A DNA stretch of 40,711 nt from Deltaproteobacteria bacterium (GCA_019308905.1 JAFDHF010000036.1:1-40711); one strand, 5' to 3'. Shown: positions 24,890 through 33,845, numbered from the stretch's first letter. Notes: a model not told the origin generated them from the sequence alone. Program-made: numbers and translations.

Positions 24890-25045
24890 GAAAACTCCCC
24901 CGGATCGGGAAGTCCCGGAAATCCTCGGCACCCGGCCTATCTTGTCGGAACCGGCGCCTCACCCTGTGCCAGTGATTCGGGTTGTTGACAACCTCTGCGG
25001 CGAGGGGATAGATTTTTTGTGAAGGACCGCGGGGTAGGGGATTCT

Positions 25046-26086
25046 ATGGGCGGCAAGTTGGACATCAAGGATCTCGGCCGAGGTGAACTGAGGGAACTGG
25101 TAAAGGGACTGGGCAAGGAAGACTACCGGGTCCAGCAGATCATCCAGTGGATATATCGCCACAGGGTGAAGTCATTCCAGCAGATGACGAATCTGTCAAA
25201 GGGTCTCAGGGATTTTCTCGAGGAGACCTGCCGTTTGGACTATCCTTCCCTCAGGGATCTTGAGATTTCTGCTGATGGTTCCCGGAAATTCCTATTTGGT
25301 CTCCGTGACGGTGAGACTGTTGAAAGTGTGCTCATCCCTGACAAGGGCCGCCTCACCCTCTGCATCTCGACCCAGGTCGGCTGTGCCTTGGGCTGCCGTT
25401 TCTGCCTCACCGGAGCACGGCCTTACTCGAGAGATCTCTCGGTCTCGGAGATCGTAGGCCAGGTTCTGGCCGTTCAGAGCGCTATCGACACCGGCCGTAT
25501 CACCAACATCGTCCTCATGGGCATGGGCGAGCCCCTTGCCAACTATGCGAACACCTCAAAGGCCCTTGAGATCATGAGATACAACGAGGGACTCGGGTTT
25601 TCCAGAAGGAGAATCACTCTCTCCACCGCCGGTCTGATCCCCGGTATGGACGGGCTCGGGCGGTCTGGGCCGCTCTGCCGCCTCGCTGTCTCACTCAATG
25701 CGAGCAACGACGCTACCAGGAGCGCTCTGATGCCGATCAACAGGACTTACCCCCTTGAGGATCTTCTCGAGGCGTGCCGCAGATTTCCCCTCGCTCCACG
25801 GGAAAGGATCACCTTCGAGTATGTTCTCATCAAAGGGGTCAACGACTCCCCTGAAGACGCCAGAGCTCTGCCTGAGATTCTCAGGGGGATACGGGCCAAG
25901 GTCAACCTCATTCCCTACAATGAGTCTCCCTACCTTCCCTTTGAGCGCCCCGATGAGGAGACCGTCGCAACCTTCCAGCAGATACTCCTCGAAAGGAATC
26001 TCACTGCGATTATAAGGAGAAGCCGGGGAGCAGACATCTCGGCAGCGTGCGGCCAGCTGCGGGGAGAGAGCCGGGCTCTTGACTGA
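25046..26086 (+). CDS. rlmN: 23S rRNA (A2503)/tRNA (A37) C2-methyltransferase RlmN
   Basis: 346 residues from the ATG at 25046; a GTG nine codons earlier (25019) is also in frame. The radical-SAM cluster motif CALGCRFC (Cys113, Cys117, Cys120) follows LTLCISTQVG. VLMGMGEPLANYANT, RRITLSTAGLIPGM and LAVSLNASNDATRSALMPIN are typical of RlmN, as is the terminal AACGQLRGE with the methyl-carrying Cys. It methylates adenine C2 in the peptidyl-transferase centre. First of a plus-strand run. Confidence 0.96.
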   Translation: MGGKLDIKDLGRGELRELVKGLGKEDYRVQQIIQWIYRHRVKSFQQMTNLSKGLRDFLEETCRLDYPSLRDLEISADGSRKFLFGLRDGETVESVLIPDKGRLTLCISTQVGCALGCRFCLTGARPYSRDLSVSEIVGQVLAVQSAIDTGRITNIVLMGMGEPLANYANTSKALEIMRYNEGLGFSRRRITLSTAGLIPGMDGLGRSGPLCRLAVSLNASNDATRSALMPINRTYPLEDLLEACRRFPLAPRERITFEYVLIKGVNDSPEDARALPEILRGIRAKVNLIPYNESPYLPFERPDEETVATFQQILLERNLTAIIRRSRGADISAACGQLRGESRALD

Positions 26087-26103
26087 AGTTTTCTCGGAAA
26101 ACT
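26087..26103 (+). terminator. small hairpin right after rlmN
   Basis: AGTTTTC-TCG-GAAAACT forms a perfect 7-bp stem with a 3-base loop immediately after the stop. No T-run follows, so it is more likely a 3' stabiliser or weak terminator. Confidence 0.35.
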
Positions 26104-26129
26104 GTGGTACAATTGGTTACCATGTGACT

Positions 26130-26200
26130 CTTCAAGGGTTTTCAAAGTTTCGGCATTCAGGCGTTGCGATTCGACATCTGGGCTTTGGCATTTGACATTG
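26130..26200 (-). repeat. degenerate short-unit repeat upstream of the nucleoside phosphorylase gene
   Basis: The minus strand shows successive units like AATGTCAAATGCC, AGATGTCGAATCGC and GAATGCCGAAACTTTG, a degenerate ATGNCGAA-type tandem pattern. Such runs occur intergenically in several proteobacterial lineages; copy boundaries are unclear. Confidence 0.4.
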
Positions 26201-26250
26201 CTTCTACGATTCCCTAGAATGGTGTCTTCCCAAAAGCTTGGAGAAACAGC

Positions 26251-26952
26251 ATGAACCGTTTGGGTCTGATTGCGGGCTCTGCCTATCGTGATCTTCTCAA
26301 GGAAGAGGATACCGAGGCAGTAAGGGTGTCGACGAGTTGCGGGGAGGCTTCCCTGTGGCTGACATCCTCCATGGCCTTTCTCCCACGTCACGGTATGGAG
26401 AACGACATCCCCCCACATAGGATCAACCATCAGGCCAACATGCTGGCATTCAAGCAGCTCGGTGTTTCACGGATTCTGGGGGTCAATTCCACTGGAAGCC
26501 TGAGAAAGACCCTTCCCCCCACATCCCTCTTGGTTCCCCACGACTACATCAATCTCTGGGGGATCAAGACCGTTTACGACAATGAGATTCGTCATGTTAC
26601 TCCCGGATTGGATCCTGACCTCAGGGGCCTGATCCTGGGTGCAGCGACGAGGGCGGGGATCCCTGTGGTAGCCGGAGGCGTCTATATACAGACCAGCGGC
26701 CCCCGTCTCGAGACAAGAGCCGAGATAGGGATGCTCAAGTTTTTCGGAGATGTGGTTGGGATGACCATGGGCAATGAGGCAACCCTGGCCAAGGAGTTAG
26801 ACCTCGCCTATGCGAGTATCTGTTCTGTGGACAACTTCTCTCACGGGATCACCAGCACGCCCCTCCGGGAGGATGAGATTCTGGGAAATGCCAGGAAGAA
26901 TGTGGAGTCTGTCAAGAGATTGATTCGTGCCGTCCTGGAGGAACTCGGATGA
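26251..26952 (+). CDS. MTAP/PNP-family nucleoside phosphorylase, probably 6-oxopurine (methylthioinosine) type
   Basis: 233 residues, PNP/MTAP fold: LIAGSAYRDL, FLPRHGMENDIPPHRINHQA, VNSTGSLRKTLPP and GGVYIQTSGPRLETRAEIGM then VGMTMGNEATLAKELDLAYA. At the base-recognition site it reads SVDNFSHG (Asn195, Ser197) where adenine-specific MTA phosphorylases have TDYD; Asn there fits 6-oxopurines such as methylthioinosine or inosine. The stop overlaps the next start by 4 bp, and the next gene is an MTA/SAH deaminase, so the pair would turn methylthioadenosine into methylthioinosine and then hypoxanthine plus methylthioribose-1-phosphate. The ribosome site GGAG is 7 bases before the ATG. Slightly shorter than most MTAPs. 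Confidence 0.85.
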   Translation: MNRLGLIAGSAYRDLLKEEDTEAVRVSTSCGEASLWLTSSMAFLPRHGMENDIPPHRINHQANMLAFKQLGVSRILGVNSTGSLRKTLPPTSLLVPHDYINLWGIKTVYDNEIRHVTPGLDPDLRGLILGAATRAGIPVVAGGVYIQTSGPRLETRAEIGMLKFFGDVVGMTMGNEATLAKELDLAYASICSVDNFSHGITSTPLREDEILGNARKNVESVKRLIRAVLEELG

Positions 26953-28214
26953 GTATACTTATCAAAGGGGTCTCCCTTGATGGAAGGAAAAGGGATATCT
27001 ATATCGAAGGGAACCTCATCACAGACATCGGGGATTCCATCGATGTCCCTGCCAAGACGGTCCTCACAGGAGCCGGTAAGGCTGCCATCCCCGGCTTTGT
27101 GAACGGACACACCCATGCTGCCATGACCCTGCTGCGTGGATATGCAGATGACATGCACCTCCAGGAGTGGTTGGAGAAGAAGATCTGGGTTCTGGAAGCG
27201 GAGATGACCGAGGAAGACATTTACTGGGGAGCCAAACTTGCCTGCCTCGAAATGATCAAGACAGGCACCACCTTTTTCAATGACATGTACTGGTTTTGGA
27301 ATGGAACCGCCCGGGCCGTGGAGGAGATGGGGATCAGGGCCGCCATCAGTGCTGTCTTTATCGATTTTTTCAGCAAGGAAAAGGCGGCACAACAGAGGGC
27401 ACTTAACGAAGAGCTCTTCAAACAGAGCGCCCGGTTCAGCCGGAGAATCCAATTCGCTCTGGGTCCTCACGCCATTTATACCGTATCGGAGGAGAGCCTG
27501 AGATGGGCGGCGGACTTCGCGAGGGAGCACGGCCTCATGCTTCACATCCATCTGTCAGAGACAAAAAAGGAGGTTGATGACTGCATTGAAAAGCATGGGA
27601 TGCGACCCGTCCAATATCTGGCGAGCATCGGTTTTCTCGGTCCAAACGTCGTCTGTTGCCACAGTGTGTGGGTCTCTGAAGATGAGATCAGCCTGATGAG
27701 TGAGCACGGTGTGAAGGTCGTCCATAACCCTGTTTCAAACATGAAACTCGCCGTAGGCGGCACCTTTCCCTATGAAGAGGTCCGTAAAGCGGGTATTACG
27801 GCCTGTCTGGGTACGGACGGATGCTCTTCGAACAACAATCTGGACATGTTGGAAACGGTCAAATTCGCCTCTCTCCTCCAGAAACATCACCGGGTGGACA
27901 GCACGGTGCTCTGCGCCAAGGACGCCTTCGAGATGGCGACCCTCAAAGGAGCCGAGGCGTTCGGCCTCAAGTGCGGAAAGATCGAGGTCGGCTGTCTGGC
28001 CGATCTTGCTCTCGTCGATCTTAGAAGACCGGAAGTGACGCCTCATTTTGATCTTTACTCCGACCTCGCCTATGCTGCCAACGGTTCATGTATCGACACG
28101 GTGATCTGCGACGGTAAGGTTCTGATGAAGGGAAGAGAGGTCGCTGGAGAAGAGGAGATCATGGAAGGAGCGAAGCGGACGGCGTTCGATCTGCTCAAAC
28201 GGGCCTCGGGTTGA
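26949..28214 (+). CDS. mtaD: 5-methylthioadenosine/S-adenosylhomocysteine deaminase
   Basis: 421 residues, amidohydrolase superfamily. Metal ligands are visible in order: GFVNGHTHAAMTLLRGYADD (His54, His56), LHIHLSETKKE, VVCCHSVW and CLGTDGCSSNNNLDM with the conserved Asp. The LRGYADDMHLQEWL segment and NNNLDM are typical of the MTA/SAH deaminase (TrzN/ATZ-like) group; substrate choice among MTA, SAH and 5'-deoxyadenosine cannot be fixed from sequence. Coupled by ATGA to the phosphorylase, which supports a methylthioadenosine salvage pair. Confidence 0.92.
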   Translation: MSILIKGVSLDGRKRDIYIEGNLITDIGDSIDVPAKTVLTGAGKAAIPGFVNGHTHAAMTLLRGYADDMHLQEWLEKKIWVLEAEMTEEDIYWGAKLACLEMIKTGTTFFNDMYWFWNGTARAVEEMGIRAAISAVFIDFFSKEKAAQQRALNEELFKQSARFSRRIQFALGPHAIYTVSEESLRWAADFAREHGLMLHIHLSETKKEVDDCIEKHGMRPVQYLASIGFLGPNVVCCHSVWVSEDEISLMSEHGVKVVHNPVSNMKLAVGGTFPYEEVRKAGITACLGTDGCSSNNNLDMLETVKFASLLQKHHRVDSTVLCAKDAFEMATLKGAEAFGLKCGKIEVGCLADLALVDLRRPEVTPHFDLYSDLAYAANGSCIDTVICDGKVLMKGREVAGEEEIMEGAKRTAFDLLKRASG

Positions 28215-28216
28215 AG

Positions 28217-28726
28217 ATGATGGAAAGGAGATTCGTGGTCGATACCACCGTCGGCAAGCTCGCCAAATGGCTTCGAGGCCTTGGCTTCGATACCACCCTC
28301 TTCCCTGGCAGGGACCTGCACAGACTCGTCCAAATCGCCCTGGAAGAGGATCGGACTATTCTGACCCGGAATCGGGCCCTCGAGGCGAAGCTGTTTCTCG
28401 GGAACATCTTCATTGTCAGAGAAAACAAGCCTGAGCTTCAGGTTGCGGCTGTCCTGCAGGGCCTCGGTCTGGAAGTCGATCCAGGCAAGTTTCTCTGCAG
28501 GTGCCTTCTCTGTAACAGCCCCTTGGAAGAGGTTTCCCGCGACGACGTCGAGGGTAGAGTTCCAGAGTACGTGTATCATACCCATCGGGTCTTCAGGCAG
28601 TGCCCCAGTTGCGGAAGGATCTACTGGGAAGGAACCCATCCGGCTCGTATGAGAGAGAAAATCAAGAACATACTGGATTCGGCCGGGATTCAACCGGCCT
28701 CCGTGTCGACAACAGACCTGGGCTGA
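28217..28726 (+). CDS. Mut7-C RNase-domain protein with zinc ribbon
   Basis: 169 residues, start at the tandem ATGATG just after the deaminase stop. VVDTTVGKLAKWLRGLGFDT and EEDRTILTRNRALEAKL are the Mut7-C (PIN-like) core with conserved Asp residues. A zinc ribbon follows: CRCLLCNSPLEEV and CPSCGRIYWEGTHPARM, two C-x2-C pairs. The family is predicted to cleave RNA, but few members are studied. Followed by rsmD, so an RNA-related role in this run is plausible. Confidence 0.88.
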   Translation: MMERRFVVDTTVGKLAKWLRGLGFDTTLFPGRDLHRLVQIALEEDRTILTRNRALEAKLFLGNIFIVRENKPELQVAAVLQGLGLEVDPGKFLCRCLLCNSPLEEVSRDDVEGRVPEYVYHTHRVFRQCPSCGRIYWEGTHPARMREKIKNILDSAGIQPASVSTTDLG

Positions 28727-28739
28727 GCGGTCTCTGCCT

Positions 28740-29438
28740 GTGCGAATCATTTCTGGTGAAGCAAAGGGGAAAAAGCTCTATTCACCCAAGGGAAGGGGAG
28801 TCCGTCCGACAGCGGACAGGATCAAAGAGGCGATCTTCGATATTCTCGGCCCCGAGTGGCGGGGAATACGGGCTCTCGATCTCTTCTCAGGGACGGGGAG
28901 CCTCGGGCTGGAGGCCTTGAGCCGAGGGGCTGAACGAGTTGTTTTTGTGGAGAGGTCCAGGCCAGCCTTGAACGCACTGAACAAGAACATCTCCCTCTGC
29001 GGTTTCGGCGCCCGTGCCAGAGTCATGGCCACCTCGGTCAGTCGTGCTCTGGCTCTCATCGGCAAGAGAGGGGAGTCCTTTGGGATCATCTTCGCCGATC
29101 CGCCCTACGGCAAGGGATGGGTCGAGAAGACCATCGAGGAGGTCCTCAGGAACCGGGTTCTTTCAAGAGATGGAATGATCGTCATAGAGCATACACCAAG
29201 GGAATCCCCACCGGCGGAGCAGAGCGGATTGATCGCTTTACGCCAGGAGACCTATGGGGAGACCAGCATCTCCTTCCTCGGCTTCGGGAGGGACAGGGGA
29301 CAGGGTGGTGCAGAGGCCGAGAAAGACGGCCGCGGGAGGGAGGGTAAGAGACTGGCCGGAGTCGACAGCGGATCGGAAACCTACTGTCCAGCACGGAGGA
29401 AAGAGCCTAGAGCTCTTGAGTCGAGAGTCGATCCTTGA
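28740..29438 (+). CDS. rsmD: 16S rRNA (G966-N2)-methyltransferase RsmD with C-terminal extension
   Basis: 232 residues from a GTG at 28740. MRIISGEAKGKKLYSPKGRG and VRPTADRIKEAIFDIL are the RsmD start. The SAM motif is LDLFSGTGSLGLEALSRGA (46-64) and the catalytic motif FADPPYGKGW (118-127). The usual end of the family falls near ETSISFLGFG (174-183), so about 50 further residues, Gly/Arg/Glu-rich and unlike a folded domain, form an extension before the stop. It methylates G966 in the small subunit. Followed by coaD, a very common pairing. Confidence 0.94.
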   Translation: MRIISGEAKGKKLYSPKGRGVRPTADRIKEAIFDILGPEWRGIRALDLFSGTGSLGLEALSRGAERVVFVERSRPALNALNKNISLCGFGARARVMATSVSRALALIGKRGESFGIIFADPPYGKGWVEKTIEEVLRNRVLSRDGMIVIEHTPRESPPAEQSGLIALRQETYGETSISFLGFGRDRGQGGAEAEKDGRGREGKRLAGVDSGSETYCPARRKEPRALESRVDP

Positions 29439-29468
29439 GTTCTGCAGACCGGATCGCCGGAGGTTCAC

Positions 29469-29972
29469 ATGGGAAAAATCGCGGTCTATCCGGGGTCTTT
29501 CGACCCCATCACTTTCGGACACGTCGATATCGTGGAAAGGGCACTGGAGTGCTTCGACGGGGTCATAATTGCCATTGCGACGGACATTCCGAAGGACCCT
29601 CTTTTCACCTTGGAGGAACGGGTGGAGATGGCCAAGATCGCACTCAGAAGCAAGCCCGACGTTGTTGTCGAGAGCTTCAGGGGGCTCTTGGTCGACTATG
29701 TGGCCCGTGCAAGGGCGACGGTGATACTGAGGGGATTGAGGGCCACCTCCGACTTCGACTACGAATTCCACATGGCCTCAACGAACAAGAGCCTTAACGA
29801 AAAAGTGGAGACCCTCTTCATGATGGCGAGCAAGGACTATTTTTTCGTCAGCTCAAGGACCATCAAGGAGGTAGCCAGCCTCGGCGGCTCTGTCAAAGGC
29901 CTGGTACCTGAATGTGTCGAGAGAAAACTGAAAGAGAGATTCGATGCACTCCAGAAGAAAAAACAGGACTAA
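29469..29972 (+). CDS. coaD: phosphopantetheine adenylyltransferase
   Basis: 167 residues, normal length. AVYPGSFDPITFGHVDIVER has the T/HxGH nucleotidyl-transfer motif, RGLRATSDFDYEFHMAS holds substrate residues, and FFVSSRTIKEVASLGG corresponds to the ISSTxIRE motif. It makes dephospho-CoA from phosphopantetheine and ATP. GGAGG lies 5 bases before the ATG; 30 bases after rsmD. Confidence 0.97.
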   Translation: MGKIAVYPGSFDPITFGHVDIVERALECFDGVIIAIATDIPKDPLFTLEERVEMAKIALRSKPDVVVESFRGLLVDYVARARATVILRGLRATSDFDYEFHMASTNKSLNEKVETLFMMASKDYFFVSSRTIKEVASLGGSVKGLVPECVERKLKERFDALQKKKQD

Positions 29973-30060
29973 AACAGGTCAAGTTTCTCCAAGATCCTGC
30001 CGATAGTCAGTAAGGCTTCCTTTTTCTCCTTTTCTTCACATAAGACCGGAGGAGAACTCG

Positions 30061-30447
30061 ATGATCGGCAGTCCTGTCAAAGACAGAATCTTCAAGACCG
30101 TGATCCTCGCACTGCTCGTCCTTTCGGTACTCATGCAACTCGCGACCTCTGTGTGGGTTCACAGCAAGTTCAAAACAATCCAGAGCAGGCTTTCCGTCTA
30201 TCCTGTGAACCAACCCACCAAGACCGGCCTGGAGGGAAAGTTACGGAGATTCGAAGAAATCGAGAGGAAACTCGACAGGCTCGTTCGGCAGATCGATGAG
30301 GCTATCAAGCCTTTACAAGGAAGGACCCTTACCAGGAGAAGCAAAAAGGCTCCGGCCCGCCTATCTCCAACCGAAAGTCAGAAAGCCAAATACCGAAAGT
30401 CCGTCAAATCCACCCATGTGGAGGTCGTTGAGAAAGTCGGCAACTGA
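30061..30447 (+). CDS. small single-pass membrane protein, function unknown
   Basis: 128 residues, not recognised. GGAGGAG lies 6 bases before the ATG, which supports a real gene. A basic start is followed by one hydrophobic segment (about 12-32, TVILALLVLSVLMQLATSVW), then a charged helix with heptad-like spacing (about 55-85, LRRFEEIERKLDRLVRQIDE) that may form a coiled coil, and a basic, Lys/Arg-rich tail. This looks like a bitopic inner-membrane protein with its helix and tail on one side. It ends 15 bases from the convergent amidase gene. Confidence 0.7.
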   Translation: MIGSPVKDRIFKTVILALLVLSVLMQLATSVWVHSKFKTIQSRLSVYPVNQPTKTGLEGKLRRFEEIERKLDRLVRQIDEAIKPLQGRTLTRRSKKAPARLSPTESQKAKYRKSVKSTHVEVVEKVGN

Positions 30448-30461
30448 GAGTAGAGGAGCCT

Positions 30462-31145
30462 TCAGCCCCACCCTCTCCGATTCCCTCTCACCCGTTCCCA
30501 GTCAAAGGCGAGGCCCGGGTCGATCTTCCTGCCTCTGGGAAGGGCCACCTCCGCGTGCCCCACGATCCGCTCGGGGGTGATCGCCGGGAAAAAGACCCTT
30601 ATCTGGCCGATCAAATCACCGAGAACCCCATACTGCGTCTCCGTGAACCGGTCCCACCATTGCCCCCCTGCATATACGGCCGACTCTCCAGGGTATTCCG
30701 TCCCGTACTCCCCGGGCCATACAAAGAGAGTCCCCTCCCTTTGTTTCAAGAGCCCCCAGTTGACCAGTTCGATGCCTATACTGAAGTCATTCACATCTGG
30801 CCTGCCCTGAAACATGCTCTCCCCAGCGTGCCACGCCTTCTTCTCCAGGTCGACCATCTGGACTATACGCCCGTCTCTTCCGATTACGTAATGGACCGAC
30901 ACGGGGCGCTCCTGTTTGAGCAAGAGATCCGCTGTCTCTTCCAGACTGCCCGTGGCAGTATAGTGGAGCACTACCGTGTCGACCCCGGTCTTTCGCTCCT
31001 CGAAATGGGGACTCGGCAACCACACGATACCGCAACCGGTTCGTTTCCGCAAACCTTCGCTTACGGCTATGCTCGATCTCCCCCTCACCGGCTCAGGGGG
31101 GGGCGGCATCTTCGGAGGTTCTTCTCTACGCCTACTCATCCTCAC
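30462..31145 (-). CDS. AmpD-like N-acetylmuramoyl-L-alanine amidase
   Basis: 227 residues. The GTG at 31145 overlaps the purC stop (GTGA) and has GGTGAG 8 bases upstream; an ATG two codons later is the alternative. Amidase_2 fold with zinc ligands visible as His61 ([10 protein letters not shown]), His197 (IVGHAEVA) and Asp209 (KIDPG); also [15 protein letters not shown] and [12 protein letters not shown] Pro-rich segment (about 10-20) precedes it, and there is no signal peptide, so it probably acts in the cytoplasm on muropeptides like AmpD. Its place after purC looks like chance. Confidence 0.9.
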   Translation of the reverse strand: MRMSRRREEPPKMPPPPEPVRGRSSIAVSEGLRKRTGCGIVWLPSPHFEERKTGVDTVVLHYTATGSLEETADLLLKQERPVSVHYVIGRDGRIVQMVDLEKKAWHAGESMFQGRPDVNDFSIGIELVNWGLLKQREGTLFVWPGEYGTEYPGESAVYAGGQWWDRFTETQYGVLGDLIGQIRVFFPAITPERIVGHAEVALPRGRKIDPGLAFDWERVRGNRRGWG

Positions 31146-32035
31146 AAGAGAGGCTCACCCACCAGTCTCTGGTAGGCCTCCAGGTACCTTTCCCTCGTCT
31201 TCTCGATCACTTCTCCGGGCAGCTTCGGACCTGGCGACGATCGGTCCCAGTCAAGGGTAAGAAGGTAATCTCTGAGAAACTGCTTATCGAAACTCCTTTG
31301 GGGGCGGCCGGGTTCATACTCATCCTTGGGCCAGAACCGGGACGAATCCGGGGTGAGCACCTCATCGATGAGAACAAGAGTCTTTCCCAGGAGCCCGAAC
31401 TCGAACTTCGTATCAGCAATGATGATTCCCCGCCTGTCGGCAAGGGCCGATGCCTCCTTGTAGATTTCAATGCTCAGTTGCCGGACCTTCTCGGCCAGCT
31501 TCCGGCCGATCCTGTCGACCATCCCTTCGAAGGAGATATTCACATCGTGGGCTCCCAGTTCCTCTTTTGTAGCAGGGGTGAAGATGGGTTCCTCCAGGCG
31601 GGAGGACTCCACCAACCCCGAGGGCAGTCTGATCCCGCAGACTCCGCCCGTCTTCTGATACTCCTTCCAGCCGGAACCCGAGAGGTAGCCTCGGACAACG
31701 CATTCCACCGGCAGAGGGCGGGCCTTCCTGACCAGCATGGCCCGCCCCTCGATATGATCCCGGTATTTCCGGCATTCCCGGGGGAATTGTTCGACAGAAG
31801 TGGAAATCATGTGGTTAGGGACGATCTCCTCTGTGGTCTCGAACCAGAACCGGGAAATTTGGTTCAGTACGGTTCCCTTGTCCGGGATCGGATCGGGAAG
31901 CACTACATCAAAGGCACTGACCCGGTCTGTCGCTACGATAAGCAGTTCGTCCCCCAGGTCGTAAATGTCCCTGACCTTACCCCTCCCCCTCAGTTTCAGG
32001 TCTCCGAAATCCGTCTGTCTCACAACCGGACTCAT
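31142..32035 (-). CDS. purC: phosphoribosylaminoimidazole-succinocarboxamide synthase
   Basis: 297 residues, the long SAICAR synthase form. [38 protein letters not shown] and [20 protein letters not shown] are hallmark motifs, then [20 protein letters not shown] and a [20 protein letters not shown] segment typical of this enzyme. It joins Asp to CAIR in purine synthesis. It lies between the amidase (overlapping) and the ABC-class ATPase 27 bases upstream. Confidence 0.97.
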   Translation of the reverse strand: MSPVVRQTDFGDLKLRGRGKVRDIYDLGDELLIVATDRVSAFDVVLPDPIPDKGTVLNQISRFWFETTEEIVPNHMISTSVEQFPRECRKYRDHIEGRAMLVRKARPLPVECVVRGYLSGSGWKEYQKTGGVCGIRLPSGLVESSRLEEPIFTPATKEELGAHDVNISFEGMVDRIGRKLAEKVRQLSIEIYKEASALADRRGIIIADTKFEFGLLGKTLVLIDEVLTPDSSRFWPKDEYEPGRPQRSFDKQFLRDYLLTLDWDRSSPGPKLPGEVIEKTRERYLEAYQRLVGEPLL

Positions 32036-32062
32036 GAAATTTCCTCTCCTCTCCAGTTAAAA

Positions 32063-33778
32063 TCAACCCCTCTGGACGACTCGAAGGGTCCTCATGCGGT
32101 TGATTGCCCCGGCCACCTCGAAAATCCTCGGTAAAGCCAGATTGCCCACCTTGTACGGCGCAATCACATCCAGCCCCTTTCTTTCAAGGTCTTGGAAGAC
32201 CCTCTCAAGCCCTTCAGAGAGGTCTCGAGTCCCATCCAGGTAGTGCTCTCTGTAATAGTGTATCATATAGCCGACCGCCCTGGTCTGGCTCGTGTCGACC
32301 AGCTGTTCGAGGCAGTCCAGATCGATAGTCGTCCGGCCATAGAGAATGGTGGTAAGACCCTTGGCGTCGATTCTAGCCTCGCGCTTTCCCCTCCGTGCAT
32401 CAAAACTCGATGCAAGGGGCTTTCGCGGGGTCACAGTACCAAAGGCAGGGCCCCCTTCATCCATCCTCCGGGTCGCCTGTCTCTTGGCGATCTCCCTGGC
32501 CCGCTCCGTCACACATCGGGGCCGGTAGTTGTCCATCATAATGACGGTTTCTGCCACGTCGAAGTAGTCTCCAGACCCTCCCATGACCAGAATGGTCGAT
32601 ACACCCAGATCCTGGTAGAGTTTCTTGACCTTGTCGACAAAGGGGGTAATGGGTTCTTTTTCCTTGGCGACCAGGGCCTGCATTCTCTCGTCTCGGATCA
32701 TGAAATTCGTCGCAGAAGTGTCCTCATCCACAAGCAGGACCTTCGCTCCTATCTCGAGGGCCTCCAGTATGTTGGCCGCCTGGGAGGTACTCCCACTGGC
32801 GTTCTCTGTAGAGAAGGACCTTGTGTCTCTGCCCATGGGCAGGTTGCTGATAAAGGGTTCAATATTGACCTTTTCCACGTTCCTCCCATCCTCGGCTCTT
32901 ATCTTGACCGCCCCCCGGTGAGCGACAACCCGTTCCCGTCCGTCCCCGGGAAGGTGGTTGTAAACCCCCCTTTCGATGGCCCGAAGAAGGGTCGACTTTC
33001 CATGGAATCCCCCTCCTACCACCAGGGTTACCCCTTTGGGAATTCCCATGCCTCTAAGCTTCCCCGCATTCGGCACATCGACCTCCACCCGGAGCTCAGG
33101 TGGACTCTCCAATACCACAGGATTCTCCGTCAGGGGGCGGTCGTCCACTCCGCTTCTCCGGGGAAGAATCGAACCATCACCCAAAAAGGCCACCAATCCC
33201 AACTCTTCGAGTCGATTTCTCAGAGACTCCTGGTCCTCTACGGTTGCCACATGGTTCTCCATTTCTGACAGAGACAGGGACCCTGCAAAAAGCGATGCCT
33301 CCACAACACGTGGAATCTCGTCGAAAAAAATCTCCAGCGACTCCCTGCCCAGAATCGTCCGGCCAGCAGCCGGGAGACCGACGACAAACCGCGCCTCAAC
33401 AGTACTCCCCTCGATCACCACAGCAGTCCGGTCGAGGACTTCCTGCCCCCCCCGGTCGATGCTGATCACCCCGCTTGTCCCCATGCCCCGGTGTCCCTTG
33501 ACCAGCGTTCGCAGCCGCTTGTCAAACACCCTTGTCAGATAGTCCCGAAGAGCTACCTGCCTGGTCCTGTTCCTAAGGAACGAAGTGGGGATTCGACTCT
33601 TCTCCAAATCAACCAGTGCTCGCACCCGGGAGGGGGAGGCAAAGGGATCACCCTGGACATGATCGATGGAGAACCGGAAGGAGCCGAAGTCGTATTGCCC
33701 CTCGATATCCTTGTAGGCTTTGTATCCCCTTCCGTCAATACGAAGCAGGGTCTTTCTCAGATCCTCTCGCGACCTCAT
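32063..33778 (-). CDS. ABC-class predicted ATPase (PF09818-type)
   Basis: 571 residues from the ATG at 33778; GGAGG lies about 11 bases upstream, and a longer open frame to 33982 is not gene-like. Signature SIDHVQGDPFASPSRVR near the N-terminus. Walker A GGGFHGKS (255-262), an ABC-like signature region ASGSTSQAANILEA (327-340) and Walker B VLLVDEDTSATNFM (347-360) follow, then LGVSTILVMGGSGDYFDVA with a D-loop-like part. The N-terminal region is larger than in transport ATPases and no membrane partner is nearby, so it is not a transporter. The family's function is not established; some members are described as RNA-linked. It is upstream of purC. Confidence 0.9.
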   Translation of the reverse strand: MRSREDLRKTLLRIDGRGYKAYKDIEGQYDFGSFRFSIDHVQGDPFASPSRVRALVDLEKSRIPTSFLRNRTRQVALRDYLTRVFDKRLRTLVKGHRGMGTSGVISIDRGGQEVLDRTAVVIEGSTVEARFVVGLPAAGRTILGRESLEIFFDEIPRVVEASLFAGSLSLSEMENHVATVEDQESLRNRLEELGLVAFLGDGSILPRRSGVDDRPLTENPVVLESPPELRVEVDVPNAGKLRGMGIPKGVTLVVGGGFHGKSTLLRAIERGVYNHLPGDGRERVVAHRGAVKIRAEDGRNVEKVNIEPFISNLPMGRDTRSFSTENASGSTSQAANILEALEIGAKVLLVDEDTSATNFMIRDERMQALVAKEKEPITPFVDKVKKLYQDLGVSTILVMGGSGDYFDVAETVIMMDNYRPRCVTERAREIAKRQATRRMDEGGPAFGTVTPRKPLASSFDARRGKREARIDAKGLTTILYGRTTIDLDCLEQLVDTSQTRAVGYMIHYYREHYLDGTRDLSEGLERVFQDLERKGLDVIAPYKVGNLALPRIFEVAGAINRMRTLRVVQRG

Positions 33779-33845
33779 CGGGATCAATCCCTCCTTGCGT
33801 ACCCTTGGCTCCTGCCGTGGGGAGCGGTACCGGAACACGAAAATC

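Larger units (their letters stand above)
24743..25045. other. divergent intergenic region between trxB and rlmN
   Basis: About 300 bases, no credible gene. It holds the trxB promoter candidate, a copy of the 39-base repeat (24851-24889) and CCCGG-rich short palindromes near 24898-24935. Confidence 0.5.

Noticed and set aside
32192-33268. 358-residue open frame on the plus strand
   Set aside because: Antisense of the ABC-class ATPase; no motif or ribosome site.
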